From Tetradesmus obliquus (Eukaryota > Chlorophyta > Chlorophyceae > Sphaeropleales > Scenedesmaceae), in the NCBI GenBank assembly GCA_030272155.1, contig CP126191.1:1634501-1698500 (forward strand): 64,000 bases of DNA, written 5' to 3'. The translations under genes and the position numbers were made by a program. Below the pieces are notes generated by a model. It worked only from the letters and a program-made list of their open reading frames with translations. It was not told where the DNA came from and did no database searches. The first letter of the stretch is position 1, and each line of letters starts with the position of its first letter. Shown piece by piece: positions 44,247 through 56,529 of this stretch.

Positions 44247-45383
44247 ATGGGCAGGCCCTTCAAGCAGTACCTGTCTGGACCTCGTGTCTACTGCTGCTCA
44301 AACTGCAAAGCCCATGCGGCTGACCATGATGATATAATAAGCAAGGTGACAACTAGTAGAGTCCAGCAGGGCTGTAGAGCAGCCAGCTGGTCTGACCACG
44401 CACCCACTCGAACAGGCTAGAGTTGAAACCGTGCGCTACGATGGATGCAGTTTGCTGAGTCTTTCCTAATCATGCTCATTGCAGGCATTTCAAGGTCGGA
44501 GGGGCCGTGCCTACCTCTTCAACAGCGTGTAAGTGCGCACTGTAGTCGAGGAGTACAGTTGGTCCGTGTTGTGCTCTTTTGCGCGGATCTTATGTCTGTG
44601 CGGCATGCCGACTGCAGGGTGAATGTATCGTTAGGCCCGAAGGAGAACAGGATGCTGATCACAGGGCTGCACACAGTGGCTGACATCTTCTGCACAGTAT
44701 GTGAAGCCAACCTGGGCTGGAAGTACGAGATGGCTTATGAGGAGGGCCAGAAGTACAAAGTAAGACACATGCAGCTTGAGACACAGTGACTGGGCTGCCG
44801 CTGGCTGCTTTCCTGCAGGGCGTGCAGCTGCAAGCAGGGAACAGCAGTGCATGCAATTGCTGTTGCTCGACCAGGTCCCCATAGCTGGTACAGGCTATTG
44901 TGATTGCTGAGCACGCGGCTCATAGCACATGCTTAGTTCCATGTGTGCATCTGTGCTCAGCGATGTATGGCATCAGGTCAGAGCATGCACCAGACTGTCT
45001 GGTGCGAGGTTCACGTCGCCAGCCTCAAAGCTGATCAACGATGCTACCTGATTGAAGTGCCTGGCTGCTGTCGTTGCTGCAGGAGGGCAAGTTCATTCTG
45101 GAGAAGGCCAATATAGTCAAGGTAGAGGTAGGCAGCAGCAGGAGGCACACTGGCAGCAATGCACAGTGCTGTGACCATGCATTGCGCTCGGCATTGGCAT
45201 GGGTGGTGGCGATGTTGTCTGCACTGCAGCAGTTGCTGCGCAGACCAATGCTCGTCAGCCCTGTCACCCTGAGTACAGCCTTATGGCAGCACGGCTGTTG
45301 AGCTGGCGTGACCTGCTGTCGCTGGTGCTGATGTAAGCGCTGCTGTCCTTCTGCTGTCTTGCTTGCAGGACGGCCAGTGGTGA
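44247..45383 (+). CDS. YPEL: Yippee family zinc-binding protein
   Basis: Five exons: 44247-44345, 44485-44528, 44618-44759, 45083-45121, 45369-45383, giving 112 residues, the usual YPEL size. The Yippee signature is complete: CSNC (C17, C20) and CTVC (C73, C76) with exactly 52 residues between the pairs, plus [24 protein letters not shown] and LGWKYE. It resembles animal YPEL1-4 more than YPEL5. The fold holds one zinc ion. YPEL proteins are linked to cell growth and, for some members, to ubiquitin-ligase complexes, but the algal role is unknown. The final exon is 15 bases (DGQW plus stop), supported by the family ending KDNGW. Without that splice the frame would run on into a non-conserved tail to 45301. 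Confidence 0.95.
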
Positions 45384-48166
45384 GGGCCACACTTGCAGGA
45401 CTGGGCCGCACAGTCCTGCTGGGCTGCTGAGCACTCTATTGCCTGCTGCTTACGCTGTAGCAGCAGCAGCAGAGGCACTCTGTACATTATCACGCTAGCA
45501 GGCTCGGCAACTCCACCAGGGCGTTGCCGTGTGCTCTGCTGCACTGCTGGCGGTGCTGCACCACCTGTCAGGTGCACGAGCCAAAAGGAGTTTTGGACAG
45601 GGTTTTGTTTGGCCGAACACCAGGCAGCAGCGCAGTGTATACTAGCTAGTTTGACAGTTGCAGATGGTTGCTCTTGTTTGGTCTCCCGTTCCACGTGACA
45701 GTGGTGAACCTCAAGTCACGTAAAATTGACGGCTGGGCGCACATGGGGCGCTGCAGCTGTCATGTATAACACTCCCTGTTTTGCGTGGTTGGTGCTTTCT
45801 GCCTGTGTCAAGACTGTGTGTGGTGTGTATCTATGGGCTGTGTAGCGCCTCCTGCTGGCTTTGAACAGTGTTAGCTGGTCTGCTAATCAAGCATGCAGCA
45901 AAATGGAGGGCCGTGCCTGGGAGCGAAGGGAAGGTGCAAGTGCGCATGACCCGCCATGCCTGCTGCCATGTTCATGTCAGAGCGCAGCATTGGGGTTGTA
46001 TCGATGCTGTATCTCAACACTACTACATTCTGTACTTCTACCGTGTGTTTATGTACTGGTTGTGACTGTTACCTTCCTTCTTTGCAGCAGTGACTTAGAG
46101 GAACGGCTACCACCCAACAGCAGCCGGCATAACCTTGTCTGCTACCGTCACTGCAGCTTTATGTGTTTGTGAAGTGCTACTTTACAATAGGCAATGCTCT
46201 GTTTGTGGCCTGTCCGTTGCTGCTGGCTGCAGCGCTGTTGTAGTCAGTAGCTACTGAAATGCAGCAGGGTGCTTGGCAGCTGCTGAATGCATGCACTCTA
46301 GAGCCCGCAGTTGCCAGCTTGCTCAATGCAGAGATGGATCAGCAGACACGGATGCAGCTAGCAGAGCAGGTTCAAAAGTGTGCTGTGTTCCACATGCTAG
46401 GCCAGCAGCTGTCACTGTCTTTACAGAGACACACTCGACTCTAGCGTCGCAGCAACCCTAGCACTGGTGCTTCCGCTGTTGATGGCATTGGCATGTGTCA
46501 GACCAGTAGGCAGCTGCTCAGGCTATCACTGCAGCGGGCATGCACGTCCCATGGCACAACACAGTCGGCAGCAACCGCTCTGTACAACAGCAGTTTTCCT
46601 TGTCATGTTTTGGTTACTGGCACCTGCACCACTGTGTTGTGCATATCGCGCGCACTGCTCAGTGCCAGGTGCTGCATTGCTTCTGGCTGCCGCCTGCCGC
46701 TTTTGAGTTGGGATGGTGTCTGGTGCTCAGGCGGCACCCGCACTGAGATTGCGGGATTTAGCCTTGGGTGCGAGTTGTGGTGGGCAGTTGGGCAGTTGAA
46801 GAAAGAAGTATGCTGGCAGGCAGCGAGGCGTCGTTTTAGAACAGCCTGCAGAGAGTGTGTGTGAGTGCGTGCGTGTTTGTGTTCTGACTATTGTTTGCTC
46901 AGGCTGGCTGCAGGACGCGTCTATGTGTATTGCCAGCATCTGCATATGAGGGGGTTAGATATGCTTGCTCGCGACCTACTAGGACATAGTATGTACTACT
47001 GCAGGTGTTGCTGCGCTATTGCAGAGCCTGCATTTGGCTGCCTTTTGCTGCCTGTGTGTGTGTTTGAGCGCAGTGGCACGCACGGCTGTTTGGTTTGCTG
47101 GCTTGTGCCAGCACCACACCGGCAGCATTGCACACCTTGCCAGCTGTGGATCATCATCATCATGTTGCCAGCTGTGGATTTGTGTTTATTTCTGCTCACT
47201 CTGATGATGCAGCTGATATATAGTTGCAGTACTTCCCTCCAAAGGGTGTGACCCGCCACTTTAATGGTGGTTTATTGAGGTGACGGGCAGTCTCAGGCCA
47301 GGCTAGCGCGCGTAGCAGTTGACGAGGATGACAGGTTTGTCAGGTTGTATCCTGCAGGCAGTCTTTAGGCGCCTCGCTCCTTACTGTCATAGCAGATCAT
47401 CATGTTGAGGCTGATTGTCCTTGATGTTAGGTTCTGGTACGTTTTGGCATGGTGTGCTGGAGGTCATGTCATCCCTGCATTGTGCCTTCCTCTCGGCATA
47501 TTCTGTCAGTCAGGGTAGGTGGAATGAGAGGCAGCAGTAGATGGCTATTTTGTTGGCATGGTTGCCAAATCCACACTTGCTGCTGTGCAAGGTGTACTAT
47601 CGCACGTTTTTGCGTAGTTCTTGTGTGTTGCTTTTTGCGCGAACCTGAAAGTTCGTTAAGTTGTCAAATGGTTACTATGGTCACATGTCTGTTGACGGCA
47701 GTGCAGTTTAGAAGAGGGGTAATAATGCAGTTGCTACCAAGGGGCAAGAGTTTGTATTGGCATGCTGTACATCATCACAAGGTGGGCACAACAGCAAATC
47801 AAATGCATGAAGCTGACCTGTCCGTCCAGGGCTCAGGTCTGTACGTTGGTAGCTTTTCATACGTTCATGGCCGTAACTGGCGCCTAATCAGTAGGGTACG
47901 AGTAAATTAAGCTATAAATCTATCTTCCTGCAGAAGTTGGCGATCAGCACCTCGTAAGACGACGCACGCCCGTGGATCCTGATACGTGGGAGCTCTACTT
48001 GCGCACGTAACCCACAACAGCACCTGTGTAGGGAGTCAGCTTCTGTTTATTATCGCTCTTCAACACGAAATCTACGTACTTGGTCAGGCTTGGGGTCTGC
48101 TGGTTCACCAGAGCCACTGCTGCTGCTCACGCTGCTGGCAGTAGCAGCAGTGCTGCAGCCAGAAGC
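45384..48166. other. Long GT-rich region without a recognised gene
   Basis: About 2.8 kb. Several frames of up to about 150 codons occur but lack family motifs and splice continuity. The plus strand is rich in T and G, as is the region after 61812, consistent with 3' UTR or transcribed flank of the Yippee gene. Confidence 0.4.
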
Positions 48167-48911
48167 ATGGCCTGCACAGCCCAGCAAGCCAGGCCGAGCG
48201 AAGCAGACCCAGCATCAGAACTATTCGAAATATGTGACGACTCAGGCAATGTGCTGGGTACAGAGCTCCGGAGCATAGTGCACAAGACGGGGCTACTGCA
48301 CAAAGCAGTGTACTGCTTTGTGTTTGACACGCGTGGGAGGCTGCTCATACAGCGACGGTCCAGGTACGTCCTGCACCTGTTGATGGCATGTCTTGTGGGG
48401 CAGGTATACTGCTGAGGTTGATGTTTCAGCATAGCAAGCAAGCACGTGATGTGCAGTGTGAAGTACTGGACCCGAAAAACATATGTGTCTGCGCAGTTGT
48501 TTCCAGGGAAGAAGGCGTACTGCTTAACCGGTGTGTTTATCCTTTCTCTTGCTTACCTGCAGATGTGCTTATTGCTCGCAGTAAAAAGTCTATCGGCCCC
48601 AGCCAATGGGACTTGAGTGTGGCAGAGCACTTGTCACCAGGTGTGCTGAAACAGATTCTGCGTAACAGCAGCGCTGCAAGTATGCACATGCCCTGTAGCG
48701 CTTGAATGCTGATGCACTTCTTGTTCTCGAGTGGCATAAATTTGGAATCGCTCACCAGCCGCAGCATCAGCAGCGCATCCAAAGTAATTGGGCGACCAGC
48801 CAATGCCATTCGCCACCCTGAGTACTGCCAGTGGCACCACCTGCAGGCACTGCACAAACGCCTTCGATTAGAGGCGCGGCAAACCCACCACTACAACCAG
48901 CTGTTACTGCT

Positions 48912-48964
<53 letters not shown>

Positions 48965-49438
48965 CGAGGGCTTTCGTGAGGCAGCAGCACGGGGCCTGCA
49001 GGAGGAGCTAGGCATAACTGGGGTGCTGCTGCCGCAGCAGCCGCTGGGCCCCATGCACCGGCGCAGCCTGCTGATGCCTGGCAAGTATGTTGACAATGAG
49101 CTGGTGGAGAGCTACGAGCTGAGGGGCTTCCAGGGAGAGGTGCGTGGCACTTCCTTCGTTTGTTGTTGTTGTTGGACTGCTGCTGCTGCTGATGATGATG
49201 ATGATGATAAGGCGGCGGCGGCGGCTTGCGCAGCAGTGGTGGGTGCTGCCTAGCTTCTGCAGGAGAGAGGCTGTGCATGTTCAACTGCTGCAGTGCACAC
49301 TAGCACATGTGCCGCCGGCCTCATTGTTTGCCCCATTGCCGTGTGGGCAGGTCATGCTGTTGCTCAGCTGGGGCGCCACAGCGCAACCTTCAAGACCACG
49401 CTACAATCCACTGGCCTGCTGTTTGTGTGTGACGGTGG

Positions 49439-49471
<33 letters not shown>

Positions 49472-49679
49472 GCAGGTCAGCTTCAACCCTGCTGAGGTGT
49501 CAGAGGTGAAGTACATTGAGCTGCCTGACCTGGTGACACAAATGGCAGCAGAGCCACAAAACTTCACAGAGTGGTTCAGGGATGAACTCACACTGCTGTG
49601 CTTCTTCGGCTGCAAGCCAGTGGATGGCAGTGGCATCAGCCAGCAGCAGCAACGTGCCGGGGATCCAAACTTGAATTGA
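48167..49679 (+). CDS. Nudix hydrolase
   Basis: Four exons join in frame: 48167-48363, 48582-48640, 48964-49139, 49476-49679, about 211 residues from the ATG at 48167 (start uncertain; frame is open upstream). The N-terminal half reads LFEICDDSGNVLGTELRSIV, then HKAVYCFVFDTRGRLLIQRR, WDLSVAEHLSPGEGF and the Nudix box GEGFREAAARGLQEELGI. The box has Gly where the consensus REUXEE has its first Glu; the two catalytic Glu (QEEL) remain. Nudix enzymes hydrolyse nucleoside-diphosphate-linked substrates. The opening half is reminiscent of isopentenyl-diphosphate isomerase-like Nudix proteins, so the substrate is open. The tail is Gln-rich. Two acceptors are built from CTG runs. Confidence 0.86.
48921..48963 (+). 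repeat. CTG run forming a Nudix gene acceptor
   Basis: About 13 CTG units end in CTGCCAG, the acceptor for the exon carrying the Nudix box. Confidence 0.9.
49438..49475 (+). repeat. CTG run forming the last Nudix gene acceptor
   Basis: About ten CTG units end in CTGCGCAG, the acceptor for the exon at 49476. Confidence 0.9.
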
Positions 49680-50318
49680 GCAGACTGGCAGCTTGCATGG
49701 AGGATCAAAAGATGCTGTGCATGCTGCGTGGTATGTGAGTGGCGCAAGCACTGCAGCATTGCCTGCAGCGCGCTGGCTGCCATTGTTGGCAGCAGGCCCA
49801 TGTGTCCCCATCCGCAGTGCCTTTTTCTTCTGTCTGCATGATCCCCTTGGACATCTGCACGTGCATCTGTGCAGTCAGAAATCGTGTGTATGGGCTCTTG
49901 CTTTTAATGAATAACATCCTCAAGGCAAGCATCAGCTCCTGCACATCCATGAAAGTGGCCACCTGGCCAGCCTGGGCGGGTAGCGCCTCAGGTAGCGCCA
50001 TCTACCTAGGACAGCAGGCTCAACAGCCGACGTCAAATTGTTTTCGACATCGAGTATGTGGAGCGCTGTACGCATGTGGTGTAATCCGCAGCGTGGGGAG
50101 GTGCTCGCAGTCGCAACGGTTTCTCGTGAGGTATCCTTGGACATGGAGCTCGGCGATGCAGCTGCATGATTATCGCATATGAGCATGCATACGCCGCACA
50201 GTATATATTGGCTGCCTCAACATGTGATCATCAGTGTTCAAGCAGTTGCGATCATACTATTTTTTGCGATCAGCCGTACGTGCATCTCCTCGGACGTCTA
50301 TCAGTGCGGTCAAGCAAC
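49680..50318. other. Intergenic region, Nudix to silk-like gene
   Basis: No gene recognised. An AT-rich promoter-like motif CAGTATATATTGG lies at about 50199-50211, some 110 bases before the ATG at 50319, a plausible TATA element of the silk-like gene. Confidence 0.45.
50199..50211 (+). promoter_or_regulatory. Possible TATA box of the silk-like gene
   Basis: TATATAT in CAGTATATATTGG stands out in a GC-rich background and is about 110 bases upstream of the ATG, a spacing compatible with a short 5' UTR. No transcript data. Confidence 0.4.
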
Positions 50319-52822
50319 ATGGCGGGACTCAAGGCAACTTTGATCCTACTGGCAATGGTAGTAACATTTGGTGAGTTTCCCGTGAGCGTGCCAGCATGCT
50401 ACATGCTCTGCTGCGGCGATCAGGGCAGTTTTGTTGTGCTGGGCCCAAAGCAGCAATCATAGCCTCTGCCAGCAGCCCCCTGCCAGCTGCAACAGCAATA
50501 AAAACATACTGAAATCCGACTGATGTACTAACTGATATGCTGCACACGTCGCAGGCACCCATGGCGAGGCTGCAAGGATGCTTGTGCAGGCGCCAGCAGC
50601 AGGCAGCCAGGCAGTAGCTGTGGCTGATGCCTCAGCTGGAGGTGCAGGTGAGGCAAAACATTACTATTGTATCGTGTCATACCAAGCCAAGATGACACTT
50701 TTGGCAAATTGATGAGACAACGCAGCACTGCAGCAATGGTGCTGACAGCGAAACCGCTTTTGTGAACCATCACAGCATGCATTGTGCGCACTCCCGCGCC
50801 GCACATGCACCCCAAATCCATACATGCAATGCTGCTGCTGTTGCCTCCCTGCAGGAGGTACTGCCAGTGCAACTGCCCTGGCTCAGAGCATTGCCTCTGG
50901 ACAGTCTGGTGCTGCCGCGCAAGCCCTGGCAACTTCATCTGCTGCCGGCGGCGCACAGTCCCAAGCAGCTGCGCAGGCCATTGCGCAGAGTGCCAGCAAG
51001 AGTGAGTGCTGCAGATCCAGCAAGCTCGCTGCAGTTTCGTTAGAAACACGGCCTTGTGGGTTATATGACCAGTTGCAGCGCGGTGCAGGTTGCAATGCAC
51101 AGTGCCTGCAGTGTGCTTGGAACAGCAGTAGCTGTGCTGCTGCACTTCTTCCAGTTCGTGGCTACACTGCATTTTTCTGATTGTCATCATCGCTGCCCAC
51201 CTGTGACCCAGTTGATTGACAGCCGCTGCGGTTCAAAAACGCCAGCTTACAACAGTCAACCACGCCGCTCCCACTGTGAGCCTTCATGACGCCTGTTGCT
51301 GCTGCTGCTGCCGCTGCCGCACCTGCAGACCCCTCCGCCACCTCCCAGGCAGCTGCTCAGGCCCTCGCCACCAGCCAGGGCTCTGGCGCAGTGGCCGACA
51401 CGCTGGCACAGGCCGTCAGCCAGGGCGGCAGCTCTACTGCGCAGGCCATCGCACAGGCGTTCAGCACTGCCAGCAGCCAGGTGGGGGTGCCTGTATCGCT
51501 GCACTTGGTAGTTTGGCAGGGACCTAAGCGCCGCACTCCTGTGCAACATGGATGGTGCAGCGTATGCATTCAACGATGTCCATCTGCTTGCAACCCTTTT
51601 TGGGCATGCAGCAACTCATCGGCCTTGCTGTGTATTGCGTTATACTGCTGCCTGCCTCGCATCCACACGTTACAGGGCAACTCAGCCGCTGTGGCCAACG
51701 CCATCGCCCAGTCATCAGCCAAGGGAGGCTCCAACTCAGCAGCCACTGCTCAGGTGCTGGCCCAGGCACTCGCCTCAGGCAATGGGCAGGCCAATGCACA
51801 AGCTATCGGCCAGGCCTACACACAGCAGAAGGGTGGCGTTGCAAGTACTCTGGCACAGGCCCTGACCACGGTAAGGGGTTGGTTAATATAGCATCTTGAG
51901 GCGCTCTTGTTGGTGATGTGGTAATGTGTGGCTGGATGCTGCGTCAAGGCGAATAGCGGCTTGCTGCACAGCAACAGCATGAGCAGCAGCAGCAGCACCA
52001 AGCTGGTGGTGGTGGAGAGTGCGCTAGCAGCATCGGCACGTTCTTGCAGCAGTCACCCACAAGCCTGGCGTGCAGTCACTGCACTGATGAAAGCCTCTGC
52101 GACAACAACATCCTAAGCACTGTTTGAAGCCTACTTACCATCTGCTTATACATGTCCGTTGCATTTCTGCTTGTCCTTTTCCCTGCAGGCCAACAGCCAG
52201 GGCGGCGGCGCAGCTACTGCTGCAGGCCAGGCAGTCGCAAACGCCCTCACATCTGGAGGAGCAGAATCACAAGCCTACGCCTCTGCGCTGGCAACTGCAC
52301 AGGCCTCCGGCGGCTGCGGGGCTGTTAGTAACGTGTTGGCATCTGCAGAGGCCACAGCACAGGCCTCAGGCAAGGGTGCTGCCCTGAGCCAGGCACTTGC
52401 GCAGAGCCAGGCGACTGCTGTCTCGCAGTGCCTCATCCCTGCGTGCTCCACCAAGCCATTCGCCCGCAACTGCTGCAGCAACAGGTGGGCGCGGCTGAAG
52501 CTGTTGTACAGCTGCCAAAAAGATGTCCTTAAACTATGCCTTCATAGCCAGTGGTGCTGTTCATCTTGCTGTGGGCAGTGGTCATTCAGTTGTGCAGGCT
52601 ACGCTGCACAACGCTGGTGTCGCTGCTGGTGCTCACAGTACCATCCACTAGCTCCGCGCATTGCGTTCAACTGCACAACTTCCTTTGTAAATCTGCTTCT
52701 CCCACTGTTGCTGCTGCTGCTGCTGCTGCTGCAGTGCGCTGTGCCCCAGCTACCGCCAGGTCAGCCCCAAGGTCTTCCAGTCCATCATCGATGCCAACGA
52801 CAGGTGCTCCTGCGCCGCCTAA
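50319..52822 (+). CDS. Secreted Ala/Gln/Ser/Gly-rich repeat protein (silk-like)
   Basis: Seven exons keep frame: 50319-50370, 50555-50647, 50855-51001, 51329-51480, 51676-51870, 52189-52484, 52735-52822; about 340 residues. A signal peptide (MAGLKATLILLAMVVTFG) is split by intron 1. Residues from about 45 to 280 are low complexity with recurring AQALA, AQAIAQ, ATAQAS and GG(S/A) units, almost free of charged or aromatic residues. The last 60 residues form a separate Cys-rich region (CLIPACSTKPFARNCCSN, then ALCPSYRQVSPKVF and a CSC end). The layout of leader, Ala/Gln/Ser/Gly repeat core and small C-terminal domain recalls fibroin or spidroin architecture. I recognise no homologous family, so similarity is compositional. 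It is likely a wall or extracellular matrix component. Each repeat exon is low complexity yet splices in phase. Confidence 0.8.
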
Positions 52823-54231
52823 AACATCCAGGCTGGCACAAGCCGCCTCTGCAAGTTCCTGGGGATGCTGCAGCCTAGCAAACCTGGCAGACTGCTTGTG
52901 GGGTGCAGAAAGTGTGATACTCCACCTGGCGCGTGTCACAGCTGGTGGTCAGGGTAGTTGCCCCCGCATGAGCAGGTTGTAGAGGGCTTGTTGCACGGCT
53001 CTCGTGTGACTTGCATTGATGTGATGTCGAGATAACCTATGGTTGGTGTAACAGTGCATTTTTCTTGTTTACAATGGTGTGGCCAGCTGCTGCAGCTTGC
53101 TACTGGTGCGAGTTTGTGTGCCGTAATAACGCGCATCACGGATGTTATCAGCACTGTACTTTTGCAGCAAATTTTCAGGGCTATTACTGGCAGAGTTCAG
53201 GGTCGTGCTCAGCTTCCCTGTGGAGGCATTGCCAGCAGTGTCATGCTGCCTGTCAATACATGCAGTCTGCTGCTGGGCATGGTCAGCCCTGCTGCTGCAT
53301 GTGCATGTGCATGCAGCACAAATCATTGTTGTCCATTGCATGTAAGTGTCAGTCGTTGTTGTCATGCATAAGGCATCTCACGAGTTTTTATGACTCAATG
53401 GTTGACATGGTGGCACTGTACAGCACCAATTTCAAGCATGCTGCCGTCGATTGTTTTGAGATAAAGCCGCAGTAGGATGCTGCCACCAGGCACGCTACTG
53501 TGCAGGACAAGTATGTGTTGTCAGGGTGTTGTATATTTGCTTTCTGCTGGTCAGGTGGTCCGTGCCTTGTCATTGTTGGGCTTGGCTTGGCAATCCACCA
53601 GCAATGTTTGTGTCTGATGATGGTAACAAGCAACCACCACGTAACATGCGGCCCAGCTTTCTTCATGATGCTGCCGTGTCGTTTACATCATGGAAACAAA
53701 AACTACAGCTCCAGTGAGCAACAGATGGACCAGAAATTAGTGGTATGCGGCACCTGCTCTGTGCCATCTGTGGTGCAGCATGGACGCACCATGTCTTTCA
53801 AACGCTGCTACCCTATGATTGCTTCTGCGCTTCACTGAGGCAGTCACACAAAGCCAGTACTGCTTTGGGGTTGCAAACAGAGCCAACATATCATTCAAAG
53901 GCAGCGTCGCTGCATCAGGACCACAACGCTTGCCCCCCTGCACGCCATGCCCATGGTACGTGCCTCAGCACATCATTGTTCAGAGTCCTGCTGCCTCCAG
54001 CATCCCCAGCCACAGCAGGCACCAGCCATTCCTGCTGGTGCACAGCGCCGCACAAAACCACCCGCACGAGCCGTTGGTAAGACATGGCAAACACAGCTGG
54101 TAAAGCCGTCACAGCTGCCGTAACACACTTAGCGCCCTGGCTAGGACAGGTCCCCTCAGGGCACAGGAGCAGGAAAACTCTGCAAACTCCTTGTTCACAG
54201 GTACTCTAGCTAGCCAGCCCTTGTGCCCTAG
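52823..54231. other. Intergenic region after silk-like gene
   Basis: Convergent with the minus-strand gene ending at 54232. Only scattered frames without family motifs were seen. Confidence 0.4.
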
Positions 54232-55298
54232 CTAGCTGTGGTGACCAGTGCGCACAACCGTCCTGTCCACTGCTGCTCCTGCAGGCAGCCCCGCCCTGCC
54301 GGAGCCAGGCCTGATGCCACCCCGCACAGGCGTCACTGGGCTGCCAGGCTGGCTCACTGCATGTGCCAGCACATGCCCCGACTGCTGCAGCTGCATTGGC
54401 AGGTCCTGGAAGCTGTAGCTGATGTACTCTGTCCAGTGCACTTCCGCACTGTCCGTTGTCACCATCCTGCCTGCAGCTCCTGCAGGCCCTGCTGATGCCG
54501 GCTGGTCCTGCTGCTGTGCCTGCTGCTTGAGGCTTGGCTCTGGCATTACTGCCGTGTGCAATGCAGACTGCAGCGTGCGTGAAGCTGGGCTGACGGGGCT
54601 GTATGGCAGCCCAGCAGGCTGTGCATAGTATGCTGCAGGTGGTGGTGTTGCCTCAGGCATGAAGCCAGGGTGCCACTGGCTACCAGTCAAGCTGTGAGAC
54701 AGAGGGCTGCCAAAGCCGGCACCGTCAGCCTCCCGTGCGTAGCCACTGGTTGCTGCTGCTGGTGAAGGTGGCATTACTGCTGCTGCTGCTGGCCGTGCCT
54801 CTGCCTCTGCTGGCCGCCTGTACTTGGGTGAGGTGCTTGTGATCTGCCTGCCAACAGTCTCCAGGTTGCTGGCTGCCAATGCTGCTGCAGCACGCTTCCT
54901 AGGACTGCTTGGCGAGCCTGGTGCTGATCCTGCTCTGTCAGCTGCAAGAGGCGTGCCAACATTCAGGCTACTGGGTTTTGCGTTGGTCTTGCCCCTCCGC
55001 TGCGCCTCCCTGGCTGCTGGGCTGCATGGTGCTGCGGCATCTGCAGCTGCCAGCTTTGCTGGAGGTGTGCTCCTACTGCCGCCGCTACCACCACAAGCGC
55101 CCAGCGCGCTGGTGCGGGCTGCTGCTGTTGGTGATTTGGGTGGTTTTGGACTCACCGGCGACATGCTGCGTTCCTGCATGCCAACGGCAATTGGGGACGG
55201 TGGATGAGAGGCAACTGCTGCTGCTGCAGTGCCTACTGCTGGGCTGGCAACCTGGCGGCCCCAATGTGCGGCAGCAATGCTTGGGCTAGGTGGTGGAG

Positions 55299-55332
<34 letters not shown>

Positions 55333-56529
55333 TGCTGCCAGCAGTCCATTGACGCCGGATACTGTTGGGCTGGAAACCTGGTAGCTGTTGGGCTCGCCAA
55401 GCATGCCTGAAAATGGTGAGCGGGGTGCTGCTGCTGCATGAGATGCCAGCAGCCTTGTGAACAAGCTGCCGTCAACCACCAAGCCAGGCAGGCTTTTCAG
55501 GGCAGCTGCTAACGCCACTGGTGCCACTGCTGCAGCAGCAGTCAGACAGTCAACTGGGCAGCTGGCATATGGCACAGGGCTGCAGGTGGCTGGTGCTCCC
55601 GTAGCAGCAGGGCTTGCAGGAACCTGCAGCATGCCGTTTCTGAACATTTCAAGCAGCGCGGAGCGGTCAAGGCTTGCAGCTGCCTCCTCTGCTGCTGCCG
55701 CCGCTGCTGCTACTGCTGCAGCCAAGGTGACAACAGGTGGTGCTGTCGTGCTTCCAGTGGCTGTTGCTGTTGTTGCTGTTGCTGCTGTTGCTGCTGGTGC
55801 TGGCAATGCTTGCATCACTGTTGTGTTGGCTGTGCATGTTTGCGTGCTTGCTGGAGGGTACTGGGGGTGATAGTAGATCTCTGCGTGCTGGCCGTCAGGC
55901 AGTTGGAAGGCATGCATGATGGGACCCATGCCATAGCTCAAGATGCCTGCAAGGCACAGAAAACACGGGTGGATAGACATCAGGCATGAACATGGGTATG
56001 TAGCTTCCCAAAGCTGCATGGTGCTGCAGTTTTCAGCTTTCATCACCTACAGTAAGGCAGCCGTTAGGTGCAGCAGTCATTGCAGCAGCTGCTCAAAATG
56101 CCTGGGTGCGGTGCGCAGACTGCGTGCAGCTAGGATGTGCCTGTTTTATTACTGTCAAAGCTCCAAGTAGCAGCTGTGCACCTTTAAACATGCGTTGTTG
56201 CTTCAAGTGTGTGTAGGCCGCCTCTCACCTCCAGCACAGCTGCCTGTGGTGTCTTCGGTGTCAACGTAGTGCACTCTCAGCACATGCTGTCGAGCAAACT
56301 TGCAGCGGTTACAAGGCATTGTGGGCTCACAAGTTGGTTCAGCACAAACCAGAGGCGACACAATGTAGATGGAGCTGCTGCTGCCCTTGAATATGGGTGA
56401 CAGGTGCTGCTCATAGTCGCCACACATGAGCAGGTCCACCAGAGACCCATAGCACGTTGAAACTGGGCTCAAACATTCGTTCTCTTCCCAGGCTGCATCG
56501 GCTGACACGGACTCGTCCAGAGTGGCCAT
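54232..56529 (-). CDS. Unrecognised Ala/Ser/Pro-rich protein with a conserved-looking N-terminus
   Basis: Two minus-strand exons, 56529-56229 and 55946-54232, join in phase 1, giving about 671 residues from the ATG at 56529. Residues 1 to about 130 look globular: LMCGDYEQHLSPIFKG, SSSIYIVSPLVCAEP, MPCNRCKFARQHVLRVHYVD, then across the junction ILSYGMGPIMHAFQLPDG. Cys spacing (CAEPTCEPTMPCNRC) suggests a small metal site. The remaining 540 residues are low complexity, rich in Ala, Ser, Pro and Thr, with repeated SP(S/V)(S/A/P) sites and basic patches (PRKR), as in disordered nuclear or signalling proteins phosphorylated by proline-directed kinases. I recognise no family. No signal peptide. Confidence 0.6.

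Noticed and set aside
45083..45301. Alternative Yippee ending that reads through 45121
   Set aside because: It gives a 60-residue non-conserved tail, whereas splicing 45121 to 45369 yields KDGQW-stop, matching the family end.
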